From positions 26,623,244-26,687,243 of the forward strand of contig CM022670.1 of the NCBI GenBank assembly GCA_012295275.1: 64,000 nucleotides of DNA, given 5' to 3'. This document shows, in pieces, positions 11,906 through 40,702 of this stretch. A program made the translations under genes and the position numbers. The DNA comes from Chrysomallon squamiferum. Taxonomy: Eukaryota > Mollusca > Gastropoda > Neomphalida > Peltospiridae. The notes beneath the pieces are model-generated. The model saw only the letters and a program-made list of their open reading frames with translations. It was not told where the DNA came from and did no database searches. Within the stretch, counting starts at the first letter, position 1; each line of letters starts with the position of its first letter.

Positions 11906-14900
11906 GCTATGCTGCACAAACAGTAACAAGATATTGGAAGTAAATTTTCTGCTTTGTTCAACATCAATACAGCATGTCTTCTCTTTTAACAAGTCTGAAA
12001 TAGCTTTGAGTACAGCAGCAGTTTTAGCACAGACCTCTTAGAAAACCTGAGAAAAGAAATCTTATTCATGTCTTTTGTTAAATGTATGCTTAGGTTTTCA
12101 ATGCTATCTGTCATAAACTTCACTTCACAGGATGCAGCTATTTTCACAGAGCAGATTTAATTTTTATCACGTTAAAGGGATGTTTAAAAGAATGTTTCAT
12201 GTACATAAAAATATTTCGATCACTGGTTTCGTAGTGAGTGTCCTTTTTATTAACACTTTGCATAGATATGTGTTTGAATTATTTAACGTCGGTGTTTTAA
12301 GGTTGTGAAGGGAAGTGATCTGTTGATATGAAATATGTTCAGAGTCAAATTCATCCCAGTTATATCAAAGCTCTTCACTTGTAAAGCACTTGTATAATAT
12401 TTTACCAGTATGAGGTAGGTTGTTGTTCATGTTAGTTCCGTACCCAGAGGCTTAATGGACTGACTGCAAGATTGAGTATGCTGAGAAAACACTAAACATT
12501 TTTCATTCCAACCTGTTAATATAGGCTTCAGTTTGGCAAATACAGATTTTGGTATATGTGATTTAAATAGGAGAATAATTTTTTCATATAATCAGTTAAA
12601 AAAAATATATATGTTAAAAAAGACAGGAGTACAGTTAAAAATTAAAATAAAGGTAATCTAACTGCAGATACTTGAAAAATTCCTTGCACTCAATAAAAAT
12701 ATCATCTAGCTCAAATAAAGAAATAAAAAAAATAATAATATGGAATCAATCTTAACCACAAAAGTTTGAAGGTTGGTCAAATTTCATGTCACTAAGTGCA
12801 AAATTTTGATTAATCAAATCATGTGTGCTTGTCTACAAATGTTAAAGATCAGATATTATGATTTTATATTTTTTTTAAAGAAAAAATATTCCAGGGTTTG
12901 TTATTGAAATGGAGATTTATGTGAGGTTGTTTTTGACTGAGGTTGGTGGTAACTGTCTTTCACAGATTACATTTAAACAGAGTACTGCTGATAAAAGTAG
13001 ACCACCCATTGTGTTTAGATCTAGGTTCCCTTTAATCCAGTTTTCATATTTTCTTTATACTGACTTCATTAAAAATTCAGAGGAATCAAGTGTCAAAAAA
13101 ATGTAAGTGATTGCAAGTTATTTAAGTATGAACCATAATAACTGACTATATGATAAAGATTTATTTATTAAAGAAATATATATGTATATATTTATATATA
13201 CCAAATATTGTTTTAGAAAAGAAAGGTGCTTGTAATCCTTATCCATAATTTGAATTTAATTTTTTTTTTTTTTTTTTAAATGTGTTATCTTGATAAAAGA
13301 AAGAAATAATCCTAAACAACATCTGCTTCAAAGAAATTAAAATTTTAAATTAAAGAGAAAAAGAATAAAGAAAATGACTGGCTGATAAAAACAGCTGGTT
13401 TTTGTGAGTCACATAAATGGAACAGTTGTTCTTTGTAACCCAGAACAAAAAAAAAAATGCTCACTGAACCATGCAGTTCATTTTGTTGATCAATATTTAT
13501 TTTGTATTTATTTTATATTTATTTTTTATTCCATTATTTCAGCTTTTTGCTCATTTTAGCTTTAATACTGATGGATATTTGTTAATGTGTGATATTTAAA
13601 AATAACTGTTTAACAATTATTGTAATTTTACATGTTTGATTTTATAAGAAATGTTTGTGGGTTTTTTTGTTTTTTTTTTTTGTGTTGTTTTTTTAAACCA
13701 AGAAGACATCAGTACTAAATTATTCCAATAGGGCTTATTTCTCAACAATGACAGTTATGTGTATAATTGTTGAAGTCAATTTTACAATACTAGTTTTCAT
13801 ATCATTGTTATACATCTTTATAAAAAAAAAATGTATATATATATATATTTTATACACTCACTTCAATTTAAAGGTTTGTAACACATCATTATCACAATGC
13901 TGTTGTGAAAAGCAATCCCTTCGATATACAGGCTTACTACATAGTTAATAAGCAGGACACATTGTTAATGGAGGTACCAGCTGTTGTCATAGTGCTGGGT
14001 CGCCTATACTAAATGTATGGAATGTAATCTACGTGTCAGGTTCAATCTATCTGGATTCTGCTGATGTCATTTGATAACACTGCCACAGCTGATCAGCACC
14101 AGTAATAAACAATAAGCTTTGTTCTGTAAGAAACAATCCACTATGTATTGAAGGTAAAATAAACAACTGAATTTGTATCAATTCAGTTATTATTTATAGG
14201 CTGATCCAGGAATGGAAACATAATATTCTTAGCGCTGATGCAGTAATTTTTCTGAATATCTAACATGATTTCATATTTTTTTAAAAGGAATAAAATATGT
14301 TTTGGTTTTATTGATGAATGGGTCTTCAAACTTTACTATAATTATTTTACATTCTGGACATGGACATTTTGTATGCAGTTTGTGTTTATTTAATGAGAAA
14401 GTGGATTAAAAGTTCTGAACAATAAAGAGAGAGAGAGAGAGAGTGCTTTCATACAATCAATTTAAAACAAAGTAATAAAAATGGAGTTGATGCACTGATT
14501 TCTAACCAATTTTCAGCTAATGATAATAATTTAACTGTGCTTGTAAAGAATCATTAAGAGGCATTTTAAAGCAATAGTGCTAAAGAATAAAAAAATTAAA
14601 AATAAAAAAAATAAATCTTCAATATGTGCCCAAAAATTAAAAATCTTAGGATTTGATTATATGAAAAAAAAAAAAAAAAAAAAAAAAATGTATGTATATA
14701 TTTTCTTACAAAAAGTAAGAGTATTGAAAAATATACCTTCAAGAGAGATATTCACCTAAAAAGTCATTCAACTGAATTAATATCATCTGATATGCTGATG
14801 AACTGAATGATTTGTTTGAAGCTGATGACAGATATAACCCGTGGTTGTTTTGAGGCCAGCAGAGGTGTTAATTACTCAAGCATGACTCCAGGTGTGTGGC

Positions 14901-15481
14901 CTTAATTTTGTGAGGTCAGTTCATACCTGACTGCCAATATCCATCCAGCCCTGGTCAGAGATCTTGGTCAAGTACCAGTAAACAAAGTTAGTGAGTGCCT
15001 TGCAGCTGGACACTGATATCAGTTGGAAAAGTGGACCTGATTGTATGTGATTATGTTAGACATCCATGTTGTTCTCTATCAATTATGTAATTATACTGGC
15101 TGTGATTAGTCTCAAAATGTCTCTTGTATGATTATGGTGACATTTCAAGATTCTGGATCTGGATTAAATGCTGAAGCTTCAACACACTGAGGAAACACAA
15201 TTATAATTTTATTTTTATCATTATTATTTATTTATTTTGTTGTGTTTAGTTTTGCCAGAATGGTCAAAGAATGTTTATTTCACAGTTACCAGATCTGGTT
15301 GTTTTGGAAAGTTTTCAGATAACTTTTCAAGGATGTACATTTATGCTAAAAGGTCTGTATGATTGATTTTATTTTTACTGTTTTTTTTGTTTTTTTTAAC
15401 AAATTCTTAATTTGTTGCTTTTTTTTTTTTTTTTTTTTCTTTTGTACCTTTTATTTTTTTTATATATATTTTTTTTCTAAG

Positions 15482-15614
15482 TATTATTATTATTATTATT
15501 ATTGTTATTATTATTGTTATTGTTGTTATTGTTATTATTGTTATTATTGTTATTATATTATTTATTTATTTATTTTATTTTATTTTATTTTATTTTATTT
15601 TATTTTATTTTATT
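15482..15614. repeat. (ATT/GTT)n followed by (TTTTA)n microsatellite
   Basis: Interrupted ATT/GTT trinucleotides are followed by about nine TTTTA pentanucleotides, 133 bases in all. The long open frame across it is only repeat translation. Confidence 0.9.
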
Positions 15615-17649
15615 AATTCAAGTATCAAACACTGCTCCTAGTTTGGTTTATTAAAAGTAATGTGATGAATATTTTCTGTTTATGGGAAGTTGTATCATAT
15701 AAATGATGCTTTGCTTCCAAATTATAAAGTAGGCCAATGTGTCAAATTTTGTACTGATAAAATAACGAAAAAATAGATCAATATTGTAAAATAGAGAATG
15801 TTTGTAACGTGCACTCAGTTTTTGTTCAGAATTAGATTTGATCTTGCTAGACATCTTGAATGGTAATACTAAAATATCAAGCCTTTGTTTGCATTTAAAT
15901 ATCTCTGAATTTAATAACACCATTTTCCATACAAATCATTCCATTCTGTCACTTCTTGTAGTATTTCAGTGTGTCTAAATGTAACTGTATCTTTATCTTC
16001 CCAAACTGTGGGCTCAATTTACTGCAGGGATATGGTACTGTATGATTTATGGACTAGCAGCAATGACAGTACTAAATAATTATTAGGTTTGTGGAATAAT
16101 GTTCAAGACAATTGGCTATAAAATGCAAATTGTAGCCTCTACTTCATCTAAAGAACTGAAGTATTTTCAAACTGAATATTAAGTTTGTTTGTGAGATGTG
16201 GTGTTTTTGGTGTTAAGACAAAGATAATAAAATTATTATTATTTGGTGTTACCTGTTATAATGTATCAGGTAAAAATAAATGAATATACAAGCTGTAAGA
16301 TATTCATTATGAGTGAAATAGAAAAATGACCATACAACTTAACTGTAAATTAGTAACAAATGATACAACAGGTGGATAACATTTGACACGTGATGTATGG
16401 GGCAAAGGGAAAATTTAATAACCAAGATTCTGTTATAAACTCAATATATTCCCATCGCTAAAGCAGTCATGATAGACACTGCTCAAATCAAAATCTGGAC
16501 CACTATAATGGACACTAAAAGTACTCAAGAGATTATGGAAGCCAGAGGTTAAAGTAATGAAAACTGAAATCAGAAGAATTCATCTTGCTGTTCAGAACTG
16601 GTGGTATTTTTTTATTTTCTTTGTGTTAATCAAGTTTATCTGTACCATCAGCTACACCTGACAGGTGAAAAATTACCATGGCAGTACATTTACTTTGATG
16701 TTTTAGTTGGTTTGTGTTGGGGAATTTGATACTGTTTTGTGGTAAACAGCTTCATCTATGAGACAAAACAAACTGATACAAACATGTTTGGTTTTTACTG
16801 ATAATAAAACAGAACTGATGATAATAGAAGTCAGAGGTCTGTTCAGATGAGCAACAACTTGAAAAGAAACCCAAACATACAAAACCTCCATGTTTAATAT
16901 TACCTTTACAAAGAATCATCATATAAGATAGTGAAAATAAAGTAACATTAATTATAATAATATTTGGATGATTTAAAAATATATTTTTATTTTCAGATAA
17001 TGTTTATCTTGACTTTTTAACCAGATTTTCATCATGACTGTCCATTCATTTGTTTTTAGGGTATAAATATGTTTATCAACTTTACGTGTGTGTGTGTAAT
17101 TTAACCTTTAACCTTTCTTTCTGTTTATGTACAATAATTTGAAGAAAAAACAACAGTTTTCAGCTTTTAACTTTAATAATACAATTACAAATTTATTTAT
17201 ATCAATGTGGCATTTGACAGTTGCTGTTTTCTTTTTTCCTTTTTATTTATTTATTTTTTCGTTCTAAATGGCTGTTTGACCTCAAAGCACATTAGAAGAG
17301 TTTATCCATTTATCTCATTTACCCGGTGATTAATAATAGATCTCAGTGCAGAACATTTATTTTTAGCTGTAAAAGTGATAGTGATCTAGAGTCTGGTGAT
17401 AACAGTATAATAATTGGTCTATTTGCCATGTCAATTATGTCATTTTCTACGCCATTTGTTGCCAAGGTCCTGATGATTGCCGCCCAAAGAAAGAATACAA
17501 AGTGTGAATGTGAGTCGTGCTGGCTTGCGCTGGCTTTCTCACGACCTCAGCTCTTGATGTTTGAGTGTGTTTGTTCATGTGGTTTACAAGATTACCTTTC
17601 AGTAATTTAAAATGTTCTGTTTTATTTACAAACATACACATTTATATAA

Positions 17650-17747
17650 ACACACATTCTCATATATACACACAAACACTCTCTCACACACACACACACA
17701 AACATGCATGCACACACAAAATCAAATGTGTGTGTGTGTGTGTGTGT
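17650..17747. repeat. (CA)n ... (TG)n repeat pair
   Basis: A CA-rich tract (perfect at 17685-17701) is followed after a short spacer by a TG tract (17727-17747). The two can pair as an imperfect inverted repeat. Confidence 0.8.
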
Positions 17748-19169
17748 TAATGTTTTTGGTTTCATGGTTTCTGAGGGGGTTGTTATTTTTTTTATTTAAA
17801 TAATTAAAAACTTAATTATATTATTTACATAGAATGAAATTTATATAACAGATGGTTAAACAGAAAATTTCTGTTTCAAATTATTTATTTATTATTTGTG
17901 ACCAAGATTCCTGTGTGTTGTGTTGGATACACTCCAACAACCTTGGTTGTTTACTTGAATGTTTTTACAGATTAATGTTTAACATGCAGAGTGAGATAAA
18001 TGTTGGCAGAGGTCAACTATTCATTATCCAAAATCTTTGGGGACTGACTATAAGTAATCTACAGGCTTTATTTGTATGTAAATACTGAGTAAAATTTGTG
18101 ACATAAACAAATAAAGCCAAATACAAGGGTAAAATTATAGAGATAACATTTTATTTACAAAATCAGATAGCAGATTATCACCTTGCATAAATTACATCAC
18201 AATGTTTGTGTTTTTTCTTAGTTAGTTCTGGACTTGTCCAATTATGAATAATTACTAATAATTATTAATACATCACTTCTATAGTAAGTCATTTTTGACC
18301 AGTATGTTGTTAAATATACATATGGATTGATAGTACTTCAGTAGTTAATATTCTCTATGTGTTGATGTTTACAGATTTGTGCTCAAGACACGTACATACA
18401 ATGCATAGACAACAACGAAGTAAAAAGAGTTAAGATATATTGCACATACTCCTATAAATCAGCAGCTTATTTTAGTTTGATCTTAGAAACACTTGATGGT
18501 CTCAGTAGGTATGTTGTTAAGGCTTGGGACTTACGTCTGCTAGTTAGTAAGTGTCAGTGTGTCCAAGCAATCCTTAAGTGGAAGACTTGTCTAGTTAATC
18601 CAGTAATCTTGACATTTGCCTTCACAGGCAACCTCAGAACTGCCTGTACAGAATAACATTTAGAAAATGTGATTCTTAAAAACAGAAAATACATTACAAT
18701 GAAAATAATAAAAATAGCTAAGAGAAATTTATTCATGCAAATATTGTAATTAAATTATAATGAAGAAATAAAGAAAACTTTACGGGTAAATGAGAACATT
18801 CTCTCAAGGATATATTAGAAATTCCATTTTGACATATAAAATTTTAAAATAAATGTAATTTTTGCATCATGATTTCTGGTTAAAAGTAATACAAAATCAC
18901 GGACATGAGGAAAACACATTTATCAAAGTAACTCGTAATAATAGAGATAAAAATTTAAATTATTTCCTTCTTTTTTTTCTTGAATAATTTGTTTGGTAAT
19001 CTACTTTACACTTCTGTTAGATGTTATTTATTAAACTATCTTTCTCCATGTTATCTCTGACCTAGTTTATCTATACAATATTATTAATGTGACATAACAC
19101 ACAACAGTTTACCACACCCACACACATACATAATAGAGTTGTTTATGTGGATATACAAAAGCAGAAACA

Positions 19170-19375
19170 CATATATAAATTTGGACACAAATTCACACAC
19201 ACATACATAGACATACACATATATACAAATAATTTTTTATATGAATATACAATCACAGAAATACACACACATGTACATAATAAAGTTACTAATATAAATA
19301 TACAATCACAGAAATACATATATACACGTACACTGAAATACACACACACACACACACTCACATACATTCACAAAT
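19170..19375. repeat. AC/ATAC-rich low-complexity region
   Basis: About 200 bases of interrupted CA, ATAC and TATA units. The open frames on both strands here are repeat artefacts. Confidence 0.75.
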
Positions 19376-19720
19376 ATATTTATGGCATTAATCTGTGGCA
19401 TTTACTGATCACTAATCTAAATATATCATGAGGAATATTTCTGACATGCAGCTTAAAATTATTCATCTGTTTAAATGTCATTTGTAAAACACATTCGTGT
19501 ATTTCAGTCAGTGCAGACACTGTGATGTTGATATATTGTCAGAGGTCATCATTAAAACTAAAAATAGAGGTTACAATAAAACTTGATAAATCACAGTACC
19601 ATGATATGCAACATTCCCATCATCATGTATCATATTTTTTTTAAATTTAATCATACTGATTGCTTTTTATTGAGATAACTGAGTTTTGTTTCATTTAATG
19701 CAATGAATAAAGACTGTTTA

Positions 19721-19721
<1 letters not shown>

Positions 19722-19784
<63 letters not shown>
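19722..19784. repeat. (ATT)n microsatellite
   Basis: About 20 uninterrupted ATT units, the longest perfect ATT run in the window. Confidence 0.97.
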
Positions 19785-20631
19785 TGTAATGTAGGTAATG
19801 CAAATTTCGTGATTTGGTTACATAAAGTGTAAATATGGAATTACAGATATTAAATTTTTCTGAAAATTTCTTTATAGTGTATTTAAAAGAATATGTATTT
19901 AAAAATATGTATATACTCTAAAACAAAAATGTCATTGATTAAACAAATTATTGTTGATATTGTGTACAAATTGTGTATATTTACATGTATGAATAGCAAA
20001 GAGATGCTTTGAATTTTTAAATTTTGATTAAAAATACGCTATGTAATTTACTTTGTATTTATTTATTTATCTATCTAGTGTTGTTGTTGTTATCTTTCTT
20101 ATTTCTTCAGATACACATTTTATATATAAATATTAAAAGTACATACTGGGATATTCTATTTATTATTCTTGATATTTGACAAAAATGCTTTCATAAGCAG
20201 ATGCTAACAGATTTTATATATGCTTCTGTTCTGGTAAATCATCAAGATCATAGTTCAGTCATATCATTTTATAGCCATTAATAATTATTTAATGTCTTCT
20301 TTTTGTCGACCTGATCCTGAATATGTTTCTGTGAATAGAAAATTTCTGTTTGCCAAACAAATTCTGTGAATACTTTGTCAAATAGTGTCTGGTCCTATTG
20401 ATGAATAGCCTTACATGAATTCAGATATCACCTTGGTCATTTCACTTGTTGTTTGCTTTGCTGATCCACCTGCATTGTACATTTCTTTAAGATCCACATG
20501 TAATATAGACAGACAGATCATTTTGGCTTGAAGGATGTATAATAATATGGACAAATCTATATTTAACTGCTTATATTTAATTTCTCTCTGTCTCTTTCTC
20601 TCAACACAAACAAACACACGCACATAAACAT

Positions 20632-20660
20632 GCACACACACACACACACACACACACACA
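20632..20660. repeat. (AC)n microsatellite
   Basis: Fourteen AC units in the probable first intron of KANK. Confidence 0.92.
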
Positions 20661-21939
20661 GTGGTCACTTTAAACAAGAACAGCATTCATTTGGGACCAA
20701 CAAAATATGCCATTTTAAACAGAGTGCTAGTTTACAAAGATTAAAATAAGAAATTGGAATATGTTTTACTAAAAAAGTTACAATTAAATGTCAATCAAGT
20801 GTCAGCTGAGAAACAGTCTGTCATCAAGGACTGTGTTTTGTTTTCATATTTTCTCCAAAGCTAATTCATCTGTCATGTTTAACATTGGGTGCAAAAGTCT
20901 GTTCTCTGTAATAGCAGCAAAAAATGTAATTTGTTTTATCATTTTAAGAACATCAGTGAACAGGAGTTCAGTCAGTATACAAAAGTTTATGTGTATTGTC
21001 AATCCATGCAGATATTTAAATTTGCTGGTCTTTACTCAATTTGTCTCTGCCAAACTGTTTGTTTCATATATTGCTGGAAATGGTCACTATGTTTTAAATT
21101 GAGTTAAATATTTCTGTTTACAGAGTAGATTTGATAAAAATGTTCCTATTAATTTCACTTTAGACTTCACCGAAATTACAATGAATTCCATAAGACAATG
21201 CAAAATGTGAGCCATACATATCTATGCAGACTTCTGCTTTTTATGAATGACTGAATTCACTTAGGTATCAATACACACTAATAATAATCTTGTTCAACTA
21301 GCTGCATACAGAAATTACAAAAAGCATGGCAGCATTGTTTATTAAGCCTTCAAAGAAGTGCAGTCATCTCATCTCAATCATAGTCCATGTGCAAACTGCT
21401 GTCATTGTTTAAGAAGTGATCATACTTATGAAATTATATACTGATGTTGACAATGCTAATTAATATGTAAATTGTTCTTCTCTTCTGGAATATACAAATG
21501 GAATTCAAAGTAGATAGTATCCAGATTAGTAAATAGTTGGACAGGACTTTGAAATGGTGCAAATTTATGCAGAAATCAGAGACCAGTTTTTGCAAAGTCC
21601 ACTCTGTGTGTGTGTACACATACACACACACACACACAGCATATGCATGGATTACAATATGCTGGATAAAATTTCACAGGAACAGTGTAATAAATAGAAA
21701 GAGATACACTATATAAATATGTAATATTTAATGTTTGTAATATGATACCAAAGACCTGCTATACTATATGAAATGATATTTATAATAGTTATGGAACATA
21801 ATACATCCTGAGAAACTTAAAACTTTCATTCTTGTGTGCTATTATTTTTTTTTTTTTCCTTATGTAATTGTTTTCAATTTGTTTTTTTTGTTTTTTTGTT
21901 TCTTTGCTTTTGGTTAAATTTACTTTGTTTTTTATTTAT

Positions 21940-21983
21940 ATATAAATATATATCTATATATATATATAGATATATATTTATAT
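21940..21983. repeat. 44-base perfect AT palindrome
   Basis: The segment equals its own reverse complement over all 44 bases, centred between 21961 and 21962. The paired C at 21954 and G at 21969 show it is more than a plain (TA)n run. It ends about 180 bases upstream of the KANK start-codon exon. Confidence 0.9.
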
Positions 21984-22240
21984 TATAAAATATGTAAATG
22001 TTAACTATACATGTAGCTGTTGTATCTATATGAAACAGATTGGTTTATTGTGCTGACTTGTGTTATTATTCTGGGATACAGCACACCTGTTTGATTTTAT
22101 ATTTCACACTGTGTTGCATGTACATATACACATATGTAATTATAATTTTTTTTTTTTTCTTCAGATATGGCTGAATATTACTCTTAACATACCAGAGATT
22201 TGAAACCAATAAGCCATCAAGAAGAAAGAGTCCCAGAACA

Positions 22241-37564
<15,324 letters not shown>

Positions 37565-37920
37565 CCCAAGGTCAAGAAACCCAGCTCTGATGTTTATAGG
37601 AAGAACTGTACAATACTCAAAGATGATACATCTCAAAAATGCTGATTTGAAGAAAAACATTTAGTTAATATATATTGCTTGTTTTCTTTTTTTGTTTTAC
37701 AATTGTGCCATTTAATTTTGTACAAAATCGTGTTTGTTTTGGGGTTGTTTTTGTTGAGGTTTGTTTTGGGGGTTTTCTTGTCTCAATAGAAGCATTTTAA
37801 TCAGTGTTGTATTTTCTTTTTTTTTCTTTTTTTTACTACAGAGAAAGAGATAAAAAAAAAAAATCAATACCTTTTTAATTTTCATGTTCTGTGCCATATG
37901 TATTCTCTTTAAAAGAAATT

Positions 37921-37926
37921 AATAAA
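37921..37926 (+). terminator. Candidate KANK poly(A) signal
   Basis: Perfect AATAAA, 357 bases past the stop codon at 37564 and the first one in the 3' flank. The signal is common by chance in DNA this AT-rich, so confidence is limited. Confidence 0.4.
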
Positions 37927-38569
37927 ATCATGATTTAGATGAATGAATTAAAGCAAAATAATTGATTATAAGGTATAATATAACTAATTTATATTTTGGT
38001 TTTTGATACCAGCTCAGGTCATTTAAGAGAAGAGAAAATATTTTGCTTATGGCTGAAATATAGAAATAATTTTTCAAAAGAAGTACATCTGGCATTAATT
38101 CCCTTTAAAATGTCTCGGCATTAATATATATGGATATATTTTTTATAAATCGAAATATGTAATTATGTGACATTATATTTGCTAAATGTTCAGCATAACA
38201 CTAAAATAATACATTCATGAAGTTTGGTAAAGGATGTTATACATTTTTCACTGGCATTATTTCATACAAACAAAATATTGAGTGAATAAATCATTTTATT
38301 ATAAAACCATTCACAGTCTATTAGTGATGTTATTCAAGTTAGATAAATGATATCATGGATTACTGTAATCTTTGATGCATTTTTATCAGCTTGTTATTTA
38401 TTATTTAACATGCTCTATTATTAAGCTTGCTAATTGAACTGAGTAAATAAAAGACTTAGTAATAATTTGTTACTATATCAGTTTTTAGACCTTTTATAAT
38501 TATCACTAAATATACACTTCTATTTCTCAAACATAAATTCACTGCTTCAGTGTCTTCAATATCTTCATC

Positions 38570-38612
<43 letters not shown>
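38570..38612. repeat. (AAT)n microsatellite
   Basis: About 14 AAT units downstream of KANK. Confidence 0.95.
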
Positions 38613-40664
38613 GTATATATTATATACATTTGAAACAAAGCAATTATATTATATAGTTTATCATATATATTTTAAGCACTTAGCTTTTTGACCGTAAACA
38701 AAAATTGTATATTATGCAGACTGAAATTTTAACATATTTTTATCCATTTTGTTTAAATAATAACTGAAAAGATTCAGAAATGTTAATTTTGTAAGAAAAT
38801 AATATATAATAATGATAATTAAATATATAATGGTGAAGTTCAGCAATATACTTATTAACTTCTATGCATATTTTTCTGCCTTGTTGATATTTATAATAAG
38901 CTGTAATCTACCTCAGAGTATGCAAGCCTGGTGTTACCTAACTTTATGTATATATATATATATGTATACATCACAAACATGTATCAGCTTATAACAAGTG
39001 TTATATATAAGAACATCTAATTTTATAATCATCACACTGCTGTCTTTTTTTAATAAATAACCAATACGTATTACAAATACAAAATTCTGTAATGGCAAAT
39101 ATTATATATATATATATATGTTACTGTATTTGTATAATATTTTGTATATAAAGATGAAAGGTTGAATATTACTTTGAGATGTAAATATTTTCAATATTCT
39201 CATTTCTGGATCTTATTAGAGAATTTCTTTTCTCTTATTTTCTTTTTTCCTTTTTTATTTTTGTTTCCTTTATTATTATTTTTGGGTATAACAAATCTTA
39301 ATATACATTAGAAACATTTATTTGGATTGCTAACTGTGAATACTGAAAAATATTAAAATTTTGTTTCACTAAATATTAACACCAATATTATATTACACAC
39401 CAAGCCAGTCCACTTTTTTTTATATATATAAATAAATGTAAATAAAAATACTTTTAAAACATTGTCAGTTATAGCTAAAATAATTGTCCTTAGAATGTAA
39501 TGTTTTTGAAATGAATATAAAACTTATGTTTGCAATCATTTTACTAAATAATGAATACTAGCATACCATCACACCTACATTTAGCAAATGAATAAGATCA
39601 ACTGTCCTGAATTTCACAACAGTGTAAATATATTTTGATTTCACCTTTTTGCTAAATCATGGTGTCTAGATTTAAAAAAGTAAAATGAACAAGGTTGTAA
39701 ATAAATTAAATCCTAATTTTCTCAACTCACTGGGATTATGGGTTTGTGTGTGTGCTGTCTTTTAATATACAATACATCCAACAACTATTAATTATATTTT
39801 GTTTAAAATAAAGACTGAATGTCTTATGTACACAAATTCAGTCTAGCTGTGGTAAGATTAGTGTAATATTTTTGAATATAAAGCTAGTGTAAACATCTTT
39901 GCCTTCAAAATGGCAGTCATTGATATCAGTCAGTCTTTGACATGGCAGAATTCTAAGGCAGTTTGATTAGTATTGATTTTCTTAGATGCTGCTTCCAATT
40001 TCATTAGTGTTCTTCTGTTTTTGAAAGGTTTGCTCGGATGTACTTCATTTTACTATTTTTGTAATAACTGAACTCTGAGTTATACTTCAAATAATATTAG
40101 TTTATTTGAGTAAAGGTACCAGAATATAATAATAATAATAATAACAACAACAATAAAAGCATTTTAATAAATAAAGAAATTATTAATAGTATTGCTGCAT
40201 CTTATTTATAATCAAGTTTGTATTGTATCCATGGTGAAGGATGTATAACATTTAAAACAATAGGACATATAAAAACTACTGTATATGCAAATGACATCAT
40301 AAACTATATATTATCAGTGTTGTATAGTTTTATAATAAAACAGAGGGGGGGTTGGGGAGGGAATAAAATCTGCTTCAAAAGAAAAAAAAACAATTGTGGT
40401 TTTTTTTAAGTATTTAGTCTAATAGACTTTGGACAGTTGCAACTTTTTTTTATATGTTTGAAAACTTTATTATTGTTGTTAATTTTTTTTAACCTTATAA
40501 TCATTGGATAAAGATAGTTTAAACATGTCTGCTGCAGATTTTAATTATTGCCTTTTATTTACATATTAAAAATGTTATCCTTGAAATAAATGAAGCAATA
40601 ATTCATGAGCAATAATTTAAGAAATTCTGTGATTAAAGACATTTTGTGAGGATTCCATTTTGTC

Positions 40665-40668
<4 letters not shown>

Positions 40669-40700
<32 letters not shown>
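40669..40700. repeat. Poly-A tract, 32 bases
   Basis: 32 consecutive A bases. No target-site duplication or retroposon body was recognised beside it, so it is recorded only as a homopolymer. Confidence 0.9.

Positions 40701-40702
<2 letters not shown>

Larger units (their letters stand above)
6805..22164 (+). other. Non-coding DNA, probable KANK first intron
   Basis: No exon was recognised. If the exon ending at 6804 belongs to KANK, this is a 15.4-kb first intron; otherwise it is upstream DNA. It ends in a strong acceptor (long T-run then CTTCAG at 22164). It holds a CACGTG E-box at 16387, a GGTCA cluster at 14913-14970, a CpG-richer patch near 17450-17560, a degenerate tandem repeat near 11.4-11.9 kb, and many microsatellites. 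Confidence 0.45.

Noticed and set aside
15359-15616. 85-codon open frame of Phe/Tyr/Cys-rich sequence
   Set aside because: It is a translation of poly-T and ATT/GTT/TTTTA microsatellites, not a gene.
40669-40700. 32-base poly-A as the tail of a retroposed gene
   Set aside because: No coding remnant upstream and no flanking duplication; homopolymers of this kind are frequent here.
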